Shown: one piece after another, positions 9,965-20,170 of the stretch
How the letters are laid out: the number at the start of each line of letters is the position of its first letter
Numbering within the stretch: the first letter of the stretch is position 1
DNA from: Xenopus tropicalis
Lineage: Eukaryota > Chordata > Amphibia > Anura > Pipidae
DNA length: 64,000 nucleotides
Direction of reading: 5' to 3'
Assembly: GCF_000004195.4 (NCBI RefSeq)
Contig: NC_030679.2
Coordinates: forward strand, 153,161,374 to 153,225,373
Notes under the pieces: model-generated
What the model saw: only the letters and a program-made list of their open reading frames with translations
Databases searched by the model: none
What the model was told of the DNA's origin: nothing
Program-made: the position numbers and the translations under genes

Positions 9965-10990
9965 ACTGGGACTTTGCTAAAGCGTTTGATACAGTACCTC
10001 ACAGAGGGTTAATGATCAAATTAAGGAATATTGGCCTAGAACATAATATTTGTAATTGGATAGAGAACTGGCTGAAGGATAGAGTACAAAGAGTGGGGGG
10101 AAATGGAACATTTTCTAATTGGGCCAGTGTGGTTAGTGGGTACCGCAGGGGTCAGTCCTTGGTCCTTTGCTTTTTAACTTGTTTATTAATGACCTGGAGG
10201 TGGGCATAGACAGTGAGTATGGGGGGCAGTAACAGTGAGTATGGGAGGCAGTAACAGTGAGTATGGGGGGCAGTAACAGTGAGTATGGGGGGCAGTAACA
10301 GTGAGTATGGGGGGGCAGTACAGTGAGTATGGGGGGCAGTAACAGTGAGTATGGGGGCAGTAACAGTGAGTATGGGGGGGCAGTAACAGTGAGTATGGGG
10401 GGGCAGTAAACAGTGAGTATGGGGGCAGTAACAGTGAGTATGGGGGGCAGTAACAGTGAGTATGGGGGGCAGTAACAGTGAGTATGGGGGGCAGTACAGT
10501 GAGTATGGGGGGGCCAGTAACAGTGAGTATGGGGGCAGTAACAGTGAGTATGGGGGGGCAGTAACAGTGAGTATGGGGGGCAGTAACAGTGAGTATGGGG
10601 GGCAGTAACAATGAGTATGGGGGGGCAGTAACAGTGAGTATGGGGGCAGTAACAGTGAGTATGGGGGGCAGTAAACAGTGAGTATGGGGGGGCAGTAACA
10701 GTGAGTATGGGGGGGCAGTAACAGTGAGTATGGGGGCAGTAACAGTGAGTATGGGGGGGCAGTAACAGTGAGTATGGGGGCAGTAACAGTGAGTATGGGG
10801 GGGCAGTAACAGTGAGTATGGGGCAGTACAGTGAGTATGGGGGGGCAGTAACAGTGAGTATGGGGGGGCAGTAACAGTGAGTATGGGGGGGCAGTAACAG
10901 TGAGTATGGGGGGGCAGTAACAGTGAGTATGGGGTGCAGTTTTGGGCTCCAGTCCTTAAGAAGGATATTAATGAGCTGCAGAGAGTGCAG
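9965..10990 (+). pseudogene. CR1 reverse transcriptase fragment split by a minisatellite
   Basis: The left part (9965..10215) encodes DFAKAFDTVPHRGLMIKL, the following NWIENWLKDR, and an FINDLE-equivalent, close to the copy at 5440..6715. The right part (10924..10990) encodes EYGVQFWAPVLKKDINEL and RVQRL, the region that lies well downstream in CR1. The reverse transcriptase stretch that normally separates them, including FADD, is replaced by the 22-bp array at 10210..10940. The element is 5'-truncated and inactive. Confidence 0.82.
10210..10940. repeat. 22-bp G-rich minisatellite, about 33 copies
   Basis: The unit is AGTGAGTATGGGGGGCAGTA plus AC, with variable G-run length (4 to 7). The sequence resembles the CR1 stretch just right of the array, GAGTATGGGGTGCAGT (coding EYGVQ), so the array probably grew from the LINE itself. 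The C-rich minus-strand open frame is an artefact. Confidence 0.93.
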
Positions 10991-11024
10991 AGACTGTGTA
11001 GTTTTTGTGTAGTTGTTATTTAAT

Positions 11025-11480
11025 CATGCTCACTCTGGGGCTTTTTTTTCTGCCAAATAAAAGTATGAAATATGTACAAAATACGTTCTCCTTATATTTA
11101 GACATTTTATATCCTTTGGTTCGAGATGGTAGGGAAGCATTTGTATAGGATACACTATTTTCGGAAACAAAACCATTTTGATAAAGTGGATCCTTCCTAA
11201 GAAGGTAAAATTGATGTGACTCCATTGTTGTGCATCTTGTTGTATATTATCGATTATTGACCTAATATTAAAAAATCTGCCGGCCAATCCAGGGATGAAG
11301 TATTATGAAACTGAAGTGTCTCTCGTTTTTCGAGGTTAATTTGGAAGCCTGCTGAAAAGCAATATACAAGCTATAACTTTCAGCTGTGTCTGAGTTATTT
11401 GAATACCTGGGATATCTGAATTCTGTAAGAAAAGTCTTTGTAAAGGGTCTATGGCCGGACTGAATAGTAAGGGAGATAGC
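11025..11480 (-). pseudogene. L1/Tx1-type LINE ORF2 C-terminal fragment
   Basis: The minus-strand translation contains INFTFLGRIHFIKMVLFPKI and YPIQMLPYHL. This matches the L1-clade segment after the reverse transcriptase (consensus LSWLGRINLIKMNILPKFLYLFQ) and is equivalent to 61730..61830 in the large LINE of this window. The frame is interrupted upstream. It lies just downstream of OR2. Confidence 0.6.
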
Positions 11481-11510
11481 GGACAATAATTTCTACCTTT
11501 CTTCATTTAC

Positions 11511-12434
11511 TCAATTCACTTTGAGGTTTTTGAGGGCAATATTTAGGTCTTTATTTCTCAAGCTGTAAATCAGTGGATTAACCAATGGGATGACTACAGT
11601 GTACAACAGAGAGAGAACTTTACTTATGGTCTGTGATTGTCTTTGTGATGGAACCTCATAAATAGCAGTCAGAGCCCCATAAAACATGGAGACCACGGCC
11701 AAGTGGGAGCTGCAGGTGGAGAAGGCTTTTTGCCTCCCTGTATGGGACACTATCTTTAGGATTGCATGGGCAATACACATATATGATACAATGATGACTA
11801 CAATTGGGAAAACAATTATGGGGACAGATAGAAAGAATGCTTCTATTTGCAGTGGGAATGTGTCTGAGCAGGAAAGTTCTACAAGAGGGAAAACATCACA
11901 GAAAAAGTGATTAATGGTATTTTGATCACAGAACTGTAGGGTCCCTATGAGTTTCACTGTGATCACTGAAATGCCAAAGCCAAGAGTCCATGGAATGACA
12001 ACTAATTTAGTACAAACCCTGTGGGACATTATAGAAGTGTATCTCAGGGGGATGCAGATGGCCACGTATCTGTCATAGGCCATTACTGCTAGGAGCAAAC
12101 ACTCAAAGGCTTCTGCAGTAGAAAAGAAATAATACTGCATGATACAGCCAATAAGGGACAATGTGGTTCCATCATGCATTACAGTTTGGAGCAGGGTGGG
12201 GACAATATCTGTGGCCTCCAGTAGATCAGTGAGGGCCAGCTGCTGGAGAAAGAAGTACATGGGGGAGTGGAGGTTCCGGCTGAAGGCCACCAACCCTATG
12301 ATGAGGACGTTCTCCAAAACTGTCAGAATATAAATCAGAAGGAACAGAGAGAACAGGGGAACCTTGAAGTTGTGGAGATTCTGAAACCCCAAGAGAACAA
12401 TCTCACTGACCCACGTCTGGTTCTGCTCACCCAT
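11511..12434 (-). CDS. OR2: class II olfactory receptor, intact
   Basis: A 307-residue odorant receptor. The ATG at 12434 (MGEQNQTW) is chosen because it aligns with the paralogues; the frame remains open 19 codons upstream, through sequence shared only with OR6. N5 glycosylation site; TVLENVLII with E41-N42; PMYFFL 58-63; D70 in TM2; C97; MAYDRYVAIC 118-127; C169, C179 and C189; SYMCIAHAIL; KAFSTCSSHL; PLVNPLIYSLRN. The C-tail is short, ending SLRNKDLNIALKNLKVN. AG precedes the ATG by 3 bp (CACCAAG|GCTATG), as a weak acceptor; a better one (TTTTTCCTACAG) ends at 12714. The promoter cassette is at 13644..13790, about 1.2 kb upstream. OR6 shares its 5' flank, so OR2 and OR6 are related by flank although on opposite strands. 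Confidence 0.96.
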   Translation of the reverse strand: MGEQNQTWVSEIVLLGFQNLHNFKVPLFSLFLLIYILTVLENVLIIGLVAFSRNLHSPMYFFLQQLALTDLLEATDIVPTLLQTVMHDGTTLSLIGCIMQYYFFSTAEAFECLLLAVMAYDRYVAICIPLRYTSIMSHRVCTKLVVIPWTLGFGISVITVKLIGTLQFCDQNTINHFFCDVFPLVELSCSDTFPLQIEAFFLSVPIIVFPIVVIIVSYMCIAHAILKIVSHTGRQKAFSTCSSHLAVVSMFYGALTAIYEVPSQRQSQTISKVLSLLYTVVIPLVNPLIYSLRNKDLNIALKNLKVN

Positions 12435-12763
12435 AGCCTTGGTGAAATTACTTCCGAGATATGACTGATTGGCAGGGAAACAAATTTCCATACTTCATCC
12501 CTTCAAATCAAAAGCAAACCCAGTAAGGTCAAAGGGAAGCAGCCGAGGTTCCTACGCAGCTTATTCCTATTTATATCAAGGTTCTGCCTCCCAAAAGGGG
12601 AACATAAGCTCCGAGCAGAAGAGCCGATCTGCCTCCCCTTGGGGTTATTCCACTTTATTTGTACACTTTGTTTAGGTTTATCTGCATTTCTTCAGGAATT
12701 AGTGAATCCATTTCTGTAGGAAAAATACAATCCTACCTGAGTAAGTGAGTAATATTTGCATCT
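12435..12763 (-). promoter_or_regulatory. OR2 5' flank shared with OR6, with TATA-box-like site
   Basis: On the minus strand this region carries TTTTTCCTACAG|AAATGG (acceptor-like, AG at 12714), then CGGAGCTTATGTTCCCCTTT, and a consensus TATA-box-like TATAAATAG at 12575..12567, 141 bp before the ATG. The same elements occur in the same order before OR6 (45262..45425). They could be an alternative internal promoter or a second untranslated exon. Function is inference. Confidence 0.45.
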
Positions 12764-13640
12764 ACTAGAACCGCCCCAGATACTGTGGAACCATAGGAAT
12801 ATGCCCCCATGAGCTTCTCCCAATGTGTAACCTGCTCTGCATTTCTCCTGCCATTTTGCTAACACAATCCCAACCATTTCTTTCCAATCAAATCACTTTA
12901 CAGGAAAGATGTTCTTGGGGGAATATTCTACTGATTTGCCCCTACCAGAACCGCCCCAGATACTGTGGAACCATAGGAAGATGCCTCCATGAGCTTCTCC
13001 CAATGTGTAACCTGCTCTGCATTTCTCCTGCCATTTTGCTAACACAATCCCAACCATTTCTTTCCAATCAAATCACTTTACAGGAAAGATGTTCTTGGGG
13101 GAATATTCTACTGATTTGCCCCTACTAGAACCGCCCCAGATACTGTGGAACCATAGGAAGATGCCCCCATAAGCTTCTCCCAATGTGTAACCTGCTCTGC
13201 ATTTCTCCTGCCATTTTGCTAACACAATCCCAACCATTTCTTTCCAATCAAATCACTTTACAGGAAAGATGTTCTTGGGGGAATATTCTACTGATTTGCC
13301 CCTACCAGAACCGCCCCAGATACTGTGGAACCATAGGAAGATGCCCCCATGAGCTTCTCCCAATGTGTAACCTGCTCTGCATTTGTCCTGCCATTTTGCT
13401 AACACAATCCCAACCATTTCTTTCCAATCAAATCACTTTACAGGAAAGATGTTCTTGGGGGAATATTCTACTGATTTGCCCCTACTAGAACCGCCCCAGA
13501 TACTGTGGAACCATAGGAAGATGCCCCCATAAGCTTCTCCCAATGTGTAACCTGCTCTGCATTTCTCCTGCCATTTTGCTAACACAATCCCAACCATTTC
13601 TTTCCAATCAAATCACTTGTTCTTGGGGGAATATTCTACT
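12764..13640 (-). repeat. 180-bp OR intron repeat array, about five units (OR2)
   Basis: Five near-identical 180-bp units, in gene sense on the minus strand. Each contains a copy of the exon 1 tail (GGGGCGGTTCTGGTAGGGGC, then AAATCA) joined directly to GTAGAATATTCC. The last partial unit abuts the promoter cassette. Open frames of about 100 codons recur because 180 is divisible by three; they are not genes. Confidence 0.95.
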
Positions 13641-13643
13641 CAC

Positions 13644-13790
13644 CTGATTTGCACCTACCAGAACCGCCCCAGATACTGACTGGGCAGGGAAGAACAGATC
13701 TCCTTTTATTACCCGGTGCCAGTAACACCCACAGCTGGGAAACCTACTGGGAAATCTCCGGGAGACTCTGGGATTTAGGATAATTACCAA
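13644..13790 (-). promoter_or_regulatory. OR2 promoter cassette and non-coding exon 1
   Basis: Read on the minus strand: TAATTA at 13786..13781, TCTCCCGGAGATTTCCC (O/E-like), TAATAAAA at 13711..13704, CCCAGTCAGT (initiator-like), and exon end AAATCAG|GTGAGT at 13644/13643, a consensus 5' splice site. Spacings are 75 bp (TAATTA to TATA-like) and 67 bp (TATA-like to donor), identical to those of OR4 and OR7. The exon would be about 35-40 nt if transcription starts about 30 bp after the TATA-like element. Confidence 0.75.
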
Positions 13791-15237
13791 CCCTTGGGGG
13801 AATCTGATAATGAATAAAGTAAACTGAGATCTTTTAACATTTTATTTAACAGGTTTTTAGTCTTTTTGGCCCAATGACAAAGTTGTAAGTGACCAGTTTC
13901 ACACTGAGCAGAAAATGTAGGGACATAATATACTTTATTGCCCCTTATTCATACTACAAGAATGCTGGGAATAATTGGCCTATGGACCCTTTCCTCATTG
14001 CTGGGCTGTGGGCAACTCCAACTCAGCTTGTCCTCGAGGGGAGGAAGGTCTCGTAGCCCAGTGAGTCGGGGGCTGAAGGACTAATTAAACAGTTGAGGTT
14101 TGAACCATACTACTACCCCCCACCTTTGTTAGGGTCAAGTCTAAATGACTCACATACCAAGACACCCATTTTGTATACATAGATATGGGATGTGAAATTA
14201 TTGATGAATTCCAGAAAGTACGAATGGCAGAACCGAAGCAGAAATGTCCATTTACAGCTTGTGCTTCTTATATGGGATTATGTTGGGGGTTAAGATGAGA
14301 GGATTTTGGTGATGAGGGAAAGGAGTAAGGAAGAGGGGGTTTTGGGGGGTGGGATACTATGATATAAGTTGGGGGGACAGATTTATTTGCAATGTTTGAT
14401 TTTTTTCCCCGATATTGAAAAAGTAAAAAAGACTCACCAGTTGTGAATTTGAATTCAAAATTTTTGCAACAGAAAATCTGTTTTTTTTTTTTTTTTATCT
14501 AAAGAGGTCATTTACACAGAAGTGTAGGGGCACCAAGGGGCACCAAGGGGCAGACCTCAGCATCAGTTAAGGGACAGTAGGTGAAATGGAGGAAGCGTTG
14601 CAGTCTTGGGGGGGCAGCATTTTAACCCAGGACAAAATGGCATATGGCCTCGACAACCAGCAGGGGGTGGGGACCAAGTGGTACTTGGTGTGCAATTGCC
14701 CCGGACAATAACATTTGTAAACCACGAGTGTTCCATTATCCTCTCCCTGCCCCCCCTGTGCCACCCACCTGCCTCAGGAAGAAGATGGTGGCCTTCCTCC
14801 CCTTCCTGCCTCCACAAATACAAGCTTTCTACCCTAATACACACTTCCATTTACACACACATATATATTTATTTTTGTGGGGGGGGGCGCACAAACAAAG
14901 CACACATACACACAGTTTGTACACACAAACATACCCAGACTCCATTTTTTGGTGATTGTGTTGCTTTTTTAGCCATTTTATTGCAGTTGTTGTAGAAATG
15001 TGGTTACCGCAACTTTTTTTTGATGTGACCATGACTTTTTTTTTTTTACGCCTTTTTTTTTTTAATTTTCTCATTGGGCAAATTTGAAAAATCTGCAGTT
15101 CCACTAAAAAATTAAAAAATCATCAATGGTGAAATGGGAAATTTCACAGCGAATCTCTATCTGGCAAAAAAATGTGCTCATCACTACATTTCTGAAAAAG
15201 TCTGTGTGCAGAAACTGCAACCTTTTCTAATTGTCGC
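13791..15237. other. Intergenic, with CA-rich and poly-T tracts
   Basis: There is no gene. Simple sequence occurs at 14480..14500 (T run), 14845..14935 (CA-rich) and 15010..15065 (T runs). Around 15130..15190 there is a decayed piece of the GATGAGCGAA-type MITE. Confidence 0.45.
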
Positions 15238-15572
15238 TAGTGATGAGCGAATCTGTCCCATTTCACTTCGCCATAAAATTTTCGAAACAGCAAGAAAATT
15301 TGAGAAGCGGCGAAAAATTCACAAAATGCATTTGTTGTGCAATTTTTTTGTCACCCGCATCTTTTTTGTCGCCCACGGCTATTTTTTGTTTGATGTAACT
15401 GCGCCCTTTTTTGACGCGACTGCGTCCAATTTGATGCGTGACAAAAAAAAATTGACGTGCCGAATTTTTCTGCTGCAAATTTTTCCGGAAGTTTTGTAAA
15501 ACAATTCGCCAATGGCAAAATGTGGAAATTCGCTGCAAATCCATGCCTGGCGAAACAATTCGCTCATCACTA
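15238..15572. mobile_element. MITE with TAGTGATGAGCGAA inverted ends
   Basis: It begins TAGTGATGAGCGAATC and ends in the inverse GAATTCGC-like ATTCGCTCATCACTA. Relatives are at 33922..34250 (diverged) and 19405..19539 (short). The target duplication is unclear, so the superfamily is not assigned. The open frames inside on both strands are artefacts. Confidence 0.75.
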
Positions 15573-16119
15573 ACTGTCACCCTTAAAACTTGACTTTTTC
15601 AAATTGTCGCAAAAAAGCAGCGACAAAAATCGAAAAACCTCTAATGTTTTGAGGGAATGGAAGGATCTTCCAGTGATGGGACATCTGCCATTGACTCCTA
15701 CATTATCTCGGCAAGGTTTAGATGGTGAATAGTCCAATTCAGATTGTTAACCACTTTGACACAGTAAATCGCCAAAAAATTGTGACTTTTTTTCTGCAAA
15801 TTTTAGAGGTAAAAATCCTATTCGAGAAAAACAAAAATCCAATGGTTAGTAAACGACCCCCATAGTGATTGAATTTTGCATTGTTCTTCATTACACTGCC
15901 CATGAACATTGTGTGTGCTGTATTATCATTTGGGTGCCTCTCGGCGCCACGTTATTGGGTAAATGTATCCATATTGGGCATGGCGCTGTTCAGCAGGCCC
16001 CTGGGGTTCATAAATAGGCAATGTGGGGCATACAGTGAGGGAAAATGCAAGCTCTCAGGTGATTCTATGCACAATGGCCATTAAACTTTTTGGATTCTCA
16101 TTTAGGGCATTTTATCTTA
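15573..16119. other. Intergenic, no gene seen
   Basis: Nothing recognised. Confidence 0.4.
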
Positions 16120-16415
16120 GAACTTAATCATATGAGGGAGATAAAGTGCTGCAAAGTGCAAGCTTGGAGGGGATTTTCAGATATTTCATCAAAACTGCTC
16201 ATTTTAAAAAAGCTTTGTGATACTGGATTTACCCAAACACTTTCCAAAAATATGGTTAAACAAGGGTAAACATATTTTTTTGTGGATTTACCCCACAGAA
16301 AATGCAGTAAATATGTCGATTTATCAGTAGCGTAAGTTTGTATGCACTCATTTTTGATTGTGGGGTCTCTACATGCCAGATACTTTGGGGACCCTAAGCA
16401 CAATGGGCAATGCAC
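16120..16415 (-). mobile_element. Copy of the piggyBac-type element's internal repeat
   Basis: On the minus strand the blocks GGCATGTAGAGACCCC, ATTTTTGGAAAGTG and GAAAATCCCCTCCAAGCTTG occur in the same order and spacing as in the repeated internal segments of 41800..42600. It is diverged, with no terminal repeats seen. Confidence 0.5.
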
Positions 16416-17512
16416 TTTTTATCGAACCCTTTATATTTTGGATAGTTTTTGTTGGTACCTAATCACCTGTGGAACAGTTCCAGTTCCAAATTGAAAGTGA
16501 TTTTCCAGAATTTTTATAAAAACCGTTCAGAAAAGCTTTTGGTAATGAAGAGAAGACTTATTTATCCATTTTGGATTCTGCAGAATGTGTATGTCTCCAA
16601 GAATACGTGGCTTCCTGGGCTAAACCTACTGTTACAGGATATTTCCCTTTGCAATCTAAAGCATTTCTGATTCCGCTGTAGCTTTTGATCATTTCTGTGA
16701 TTTACTGATGGGAGTTTTTGACCCATGGAAGTCAGAACTCTTCATAAATCTGTTCATTACTGGAATTGACACATTCAAGAGAAATGGGGCTTTCCAAATC
16801 AGTAGAGTGAGATGGGCGACTTATTTCTCTTCTTTATTTCCTGCCTTTTTCTACCTTTTCTCTGCTATTGCTATATCCTTTCTTCTTACTCGGGTACCTG
16901 ATCAATACTCCGGCTCACCGCAGGGAAAAGATTCCTCAATAAAGGGGTATTGGGTGAATACAACTGAACTGTAACTTGTATAAGTGTCATATCAACTGGC
17001 CTCAACTAATTATATCAGTGAGATGATTGTATTTTACCCTAAACTCTCATGTAATCCTGCCCCATGTAATGGTTTATACTGAATCTGTTAACTACTATTT
17101 TCTACATTCTGTAAAATGAAAAAATCTAAATATACAAAAGTCTAGCACTAAGGGCAAATGAAATGTGAAATTATCTTTTTTTTTTTTTTTTAAATTTCAC
17201 TCCCACTAATCGCTTTCAGTCACCCCTGTACCGTTAGGTTGCCCCCTATGTGTCTATTCTCTATATCCTCCGCAATAAAAATACTTTAAGGGTTTTTTCC
17301 CTTGTTTGAAGCCCTGAGTGCCATTTGCTTTTTTGTTGTTGCTCTATTCTCTATATCCTCCATGTTCCCATCCACCCCCTGTTTGTTATTTTTACCTATC
17401 AATTTGTTGTTCTAATACTTTATAATTCTGGGGATTATTTTTTGCTTTTTACAGATTTTATGCTTTGGGAGTGGTAGTTACAATGTCTGATAAAAGTTAT
17501 TTTATTTAGGCA
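16416..17512. other. Intergenic, no gene seen
   Basis: There is no recognised gene. A poly-T run lies at 17178..17192. Confidence 0.4.
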
Positions 17513-17655
17513 GTAGTTACATAGTTACATAGTAAGTTGGGTTGAAAAAAGACATACGTCCATCAAGTTCAACCATAATGCCTATATATAACCTGCCTAA
17601 CTACTAGTTGATCCAGAGGAAGGCAAAAAACCCCATCTGAAGCCTCTCTCCTTAT
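17513..17655 (-). mobile_element. CR1-type LINE 3' end
   Basis: On the minus strand it reads CAGATGGGGTTTTTTGCCTT, then CCTCTGGATCAACTAG, AGGCAGGTTATATATAGGC and GACGTATGTCTTTTTTCAAC, ending in a short ACTATGTAACTATGTAAC repeat. This is the 3' tail found on many Xenopus CR1 copies. Other copies here are at 22140..22245, 46700..46900 and 47490..47690. Confidence 0.7.
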
Positions 17656-17671
17656 CATTCCTGAATATCTG

Positions 17672-18412
17672 CCTTCCATCCCATGAGCTTCTAAAATCTC
17701 AGGACCTGGTGGGAGTGGCCACCCTCATCAACCTCATCTGGTTCCTCCTTCTATCCCATGAGCTCCCCAAATCTCAGGGCCTGGTGGGAGTGACCACCCT
17801 CATCCGGTTCCTCCTTCCATCCCATGAGCTCCCCAAATCTCAGGGCCTGGTGGGAGTGACCACATTCATCCGGTTCCTCCTTGCATCCCATGAGCTCCCC
17901 AAATCTCAGGGCCTGGTGGGAGTGGCCACCCTCATCCAGTTCCTCCTCCCATCCCATGAGCTCCCCAAATCTTAGGGCCTAGTGGGAGTGACCACATTCA
18001 TCCAGTTCCTCCTTGCATCCCATGAGCTCCCCAAATCTCAGGGCCTGGTGGGAGTGGCCACCCTCATCCGGTTCCTCCTTCCATCCCATGAGCTCCCCAA
18101 ATCTCAGGGCCTGGTGGGAGTGGCCACCCTCATCCAGTTCCTCCTCCCATCCCATGAGCTCCCCAAATCTCAGGGCCTAGTGGGAGTGACCACATTCATC
18201 CAGTTGCTCCTTGCATCCCATGAGCTCCCCAAATCTCAGGGCCTGGTGGGAGTGGCCACCCTCATCCGGTTCCTCCTTCCATCCCATGAGCTCCCCAAAT
18301 CTCAGGGCCTGGTGGGAGTGGCCACCCTCATCCGGTTCCTCCTTCCATCCCATGAGCTCCCCAAATCTCAGGGCCTGGTGGGAGTGGCCACCCTTATCCT
18401 GTTCCTCCCATA
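17672..18412. repeat. 66-bp minisatellite, about 11 copies
   Basis: The unit runs from CATGAGCTCCCCAAATCTCA to the next, with a CATCCGGTTCCTCC portion. Two main variants (CACCCTCATCC and CACATTCATCC) alternate irregularly. The period is a multiple of 3, so long open frames on both strands are by-products. Confidence 0.95.
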
Positions 18413-20021
18413 CCAACTTGGATAGTCTTGTTTGTGTTGCCTACCCCTACAGTTTGTTGCCTGTTCCCAGCCTACTCTGCCTTCCCTTCAGAATTCCCTA
18501 TTATATTTACTTATATAGGAACCGATTACATGGTTTCTGACTCTGGGAACTATTAACTAACTGGGCATATTAGTACTTAGTGTACCTATTGCTGGGCTCC
18601 TGTTCTCCTTGGGGGAAGGAAGGAATCTACAGCCCCTTATCAGCATTGATGGACATTAGAACTTGGCAACAAAAAGGCAACTCACACAGCGCCCACTCTC
18701 TGCCGTTGCCCCTCCTCTAGCTCCTTCCCTCCATACATTTATATGATCTATGTGTATCTAGAAATAAGGGACTTTCTGTAGCAGTTTCCTTGGAATCCAA
18801 CTTCTATGATTGGGTGCAGGAGTGGAAAAACAACACCAGTGATTTAGCTTTTTCTTGGTCGGTTCCATACACAAACTCATCAACCTTGTGGCACCTATGG
18901 GCACCAGTACTCTATGACAGAGGATATCGCAAAAAACCTTTTCTCCTAATTTAGTTCCAGAGTTTTCCTGGGATAAACAGAGCAATGAGTTTTTCTCATT
19001 TAATTGAATCTGAATGAGTTTTAGTAACTGTAGGTAAACGATAAAGGAGCCGTTTGCTGCAGTTGCAGTCATTCTGAAAGGGACGCAGTTGTTGCATCTA
19101 AAGTCAATGCTCTTCCCAATTGTGCGCAAGTGTCTATTGCTGTAGGGGAAACCCTGGAGCTACATAGAAGGTGACAATTGCCCCAGGGTTCCCAGGGTTG
19201 CAGGCGCAATAGACGCCTCAGACTTGCACCAATCAGGCACAGACATCACTTTGATGCCGCAAAGAAGCGGTAAAAACATTGTCACGGAATTGGGTTTGAT
19301 TCATCAAAATGAGCGACTTTCACCCAATTAAAGCATTTCATTTAGATTGCCTCATTTTTGCACCAAATTTGTTTTTGAACCTCTTTATAAGAAACCATTA
19401 TAACTAGCGATGAGTGAAAAAACGCCCACGCCCTCCAATGACCGCAAAAAAAAAAATGGCAGTAAAAAAAAAAGTTGCGGGTTTGCCCATTTCACAAATG
19501 TTTTGTTAGGGCAAAATGGGACAAATTCGCTCATCACTAATTCTAACCGCCCTAAATGACTAATCATAACTAATTACGGGCATAACGGTTACAATTTTAA
19601 CCCATTTCAAAGACGTGAGAAAAATGTATTTGTGCCCAATAACTTCTCTCAGCAAAATGCTGGGGAAACTTTAGCTCTTATCAAGGAATCACCTCACTGA
19701 CCCATAACCCCCTGCTCCCCGGGGTAAATAATCTCCTGCAGCGCAGACAATAAACCAGATCAACCAGTGAATTCACTCCCCTTCTCTAAATACCAACGTT
19801 TTCATTCATTCTCAGGATTAGAAGCCCATTCATTACAATTTGAGTTCATAGCTTTTCATGTGATTTCAAAAAAAATTGTAGCAAAAATCACAATCAAATA
19901 CAGTATTTACAAATGCATTGGTCCCAGTGTATAGTTTAGTTGTATTGTGCTGTTAATGTGTTTTTTAGTCCTATGTAATTAAATGTTACCAACTATACAA
20001 CTCATTATCAGGTTCCCCCAA
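18413..20021. other. Intergenic, no gene seen apart from a small MITE
   Basis: No gene is recognised. A 135-bp MITE remnant (19405..19539) is listed separately. Confidence 0.4.
19405..19539. mobile_element. Short MITE with GATGAG-type ends
   Basis: Begins TAGCGATGAGTGAA and ends ATTCGCTCATCACTA. It is a deleted relative of 15238..15572. Confidence 0.6.
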
Positions 20022-20170
20022 GGGCTGGTAATTACCCCAAACCCCGAGTCTCCCGGAGATTTCCCAGTAGGTTTCCCAGCTGTGGGGGTTACTGGCACCG
20101 GGTAATAAAAGGAGATCTGTTCTTCCCTGCCCAGTCAGTATCTGGGGCGGTTCTGGTAGGTGCAAATCAG
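20022..20170 (+). promoter_or_regulatory. OR3 promoter cassette and exon 1 with deleted donor
   Basis: TAATTA at 20029..20034, TCTCCCGGAGATTTCCC (O/E-like), TAATAAAA at 20103..20110, and exon tail ending AAATCAG at 20170. Spacings are 74 and 67 bp. Unlike OR1, OR2, OR4 and OR7 the sequence after CAG is TAGAAT: five bases (GGTGA or equivalent) are missing, so the standard donor is gone. A possible substitute, CTG|GTAGGT, lies about 15 bp upstream. The start of transcription is inferred. Confidence 0.7.
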
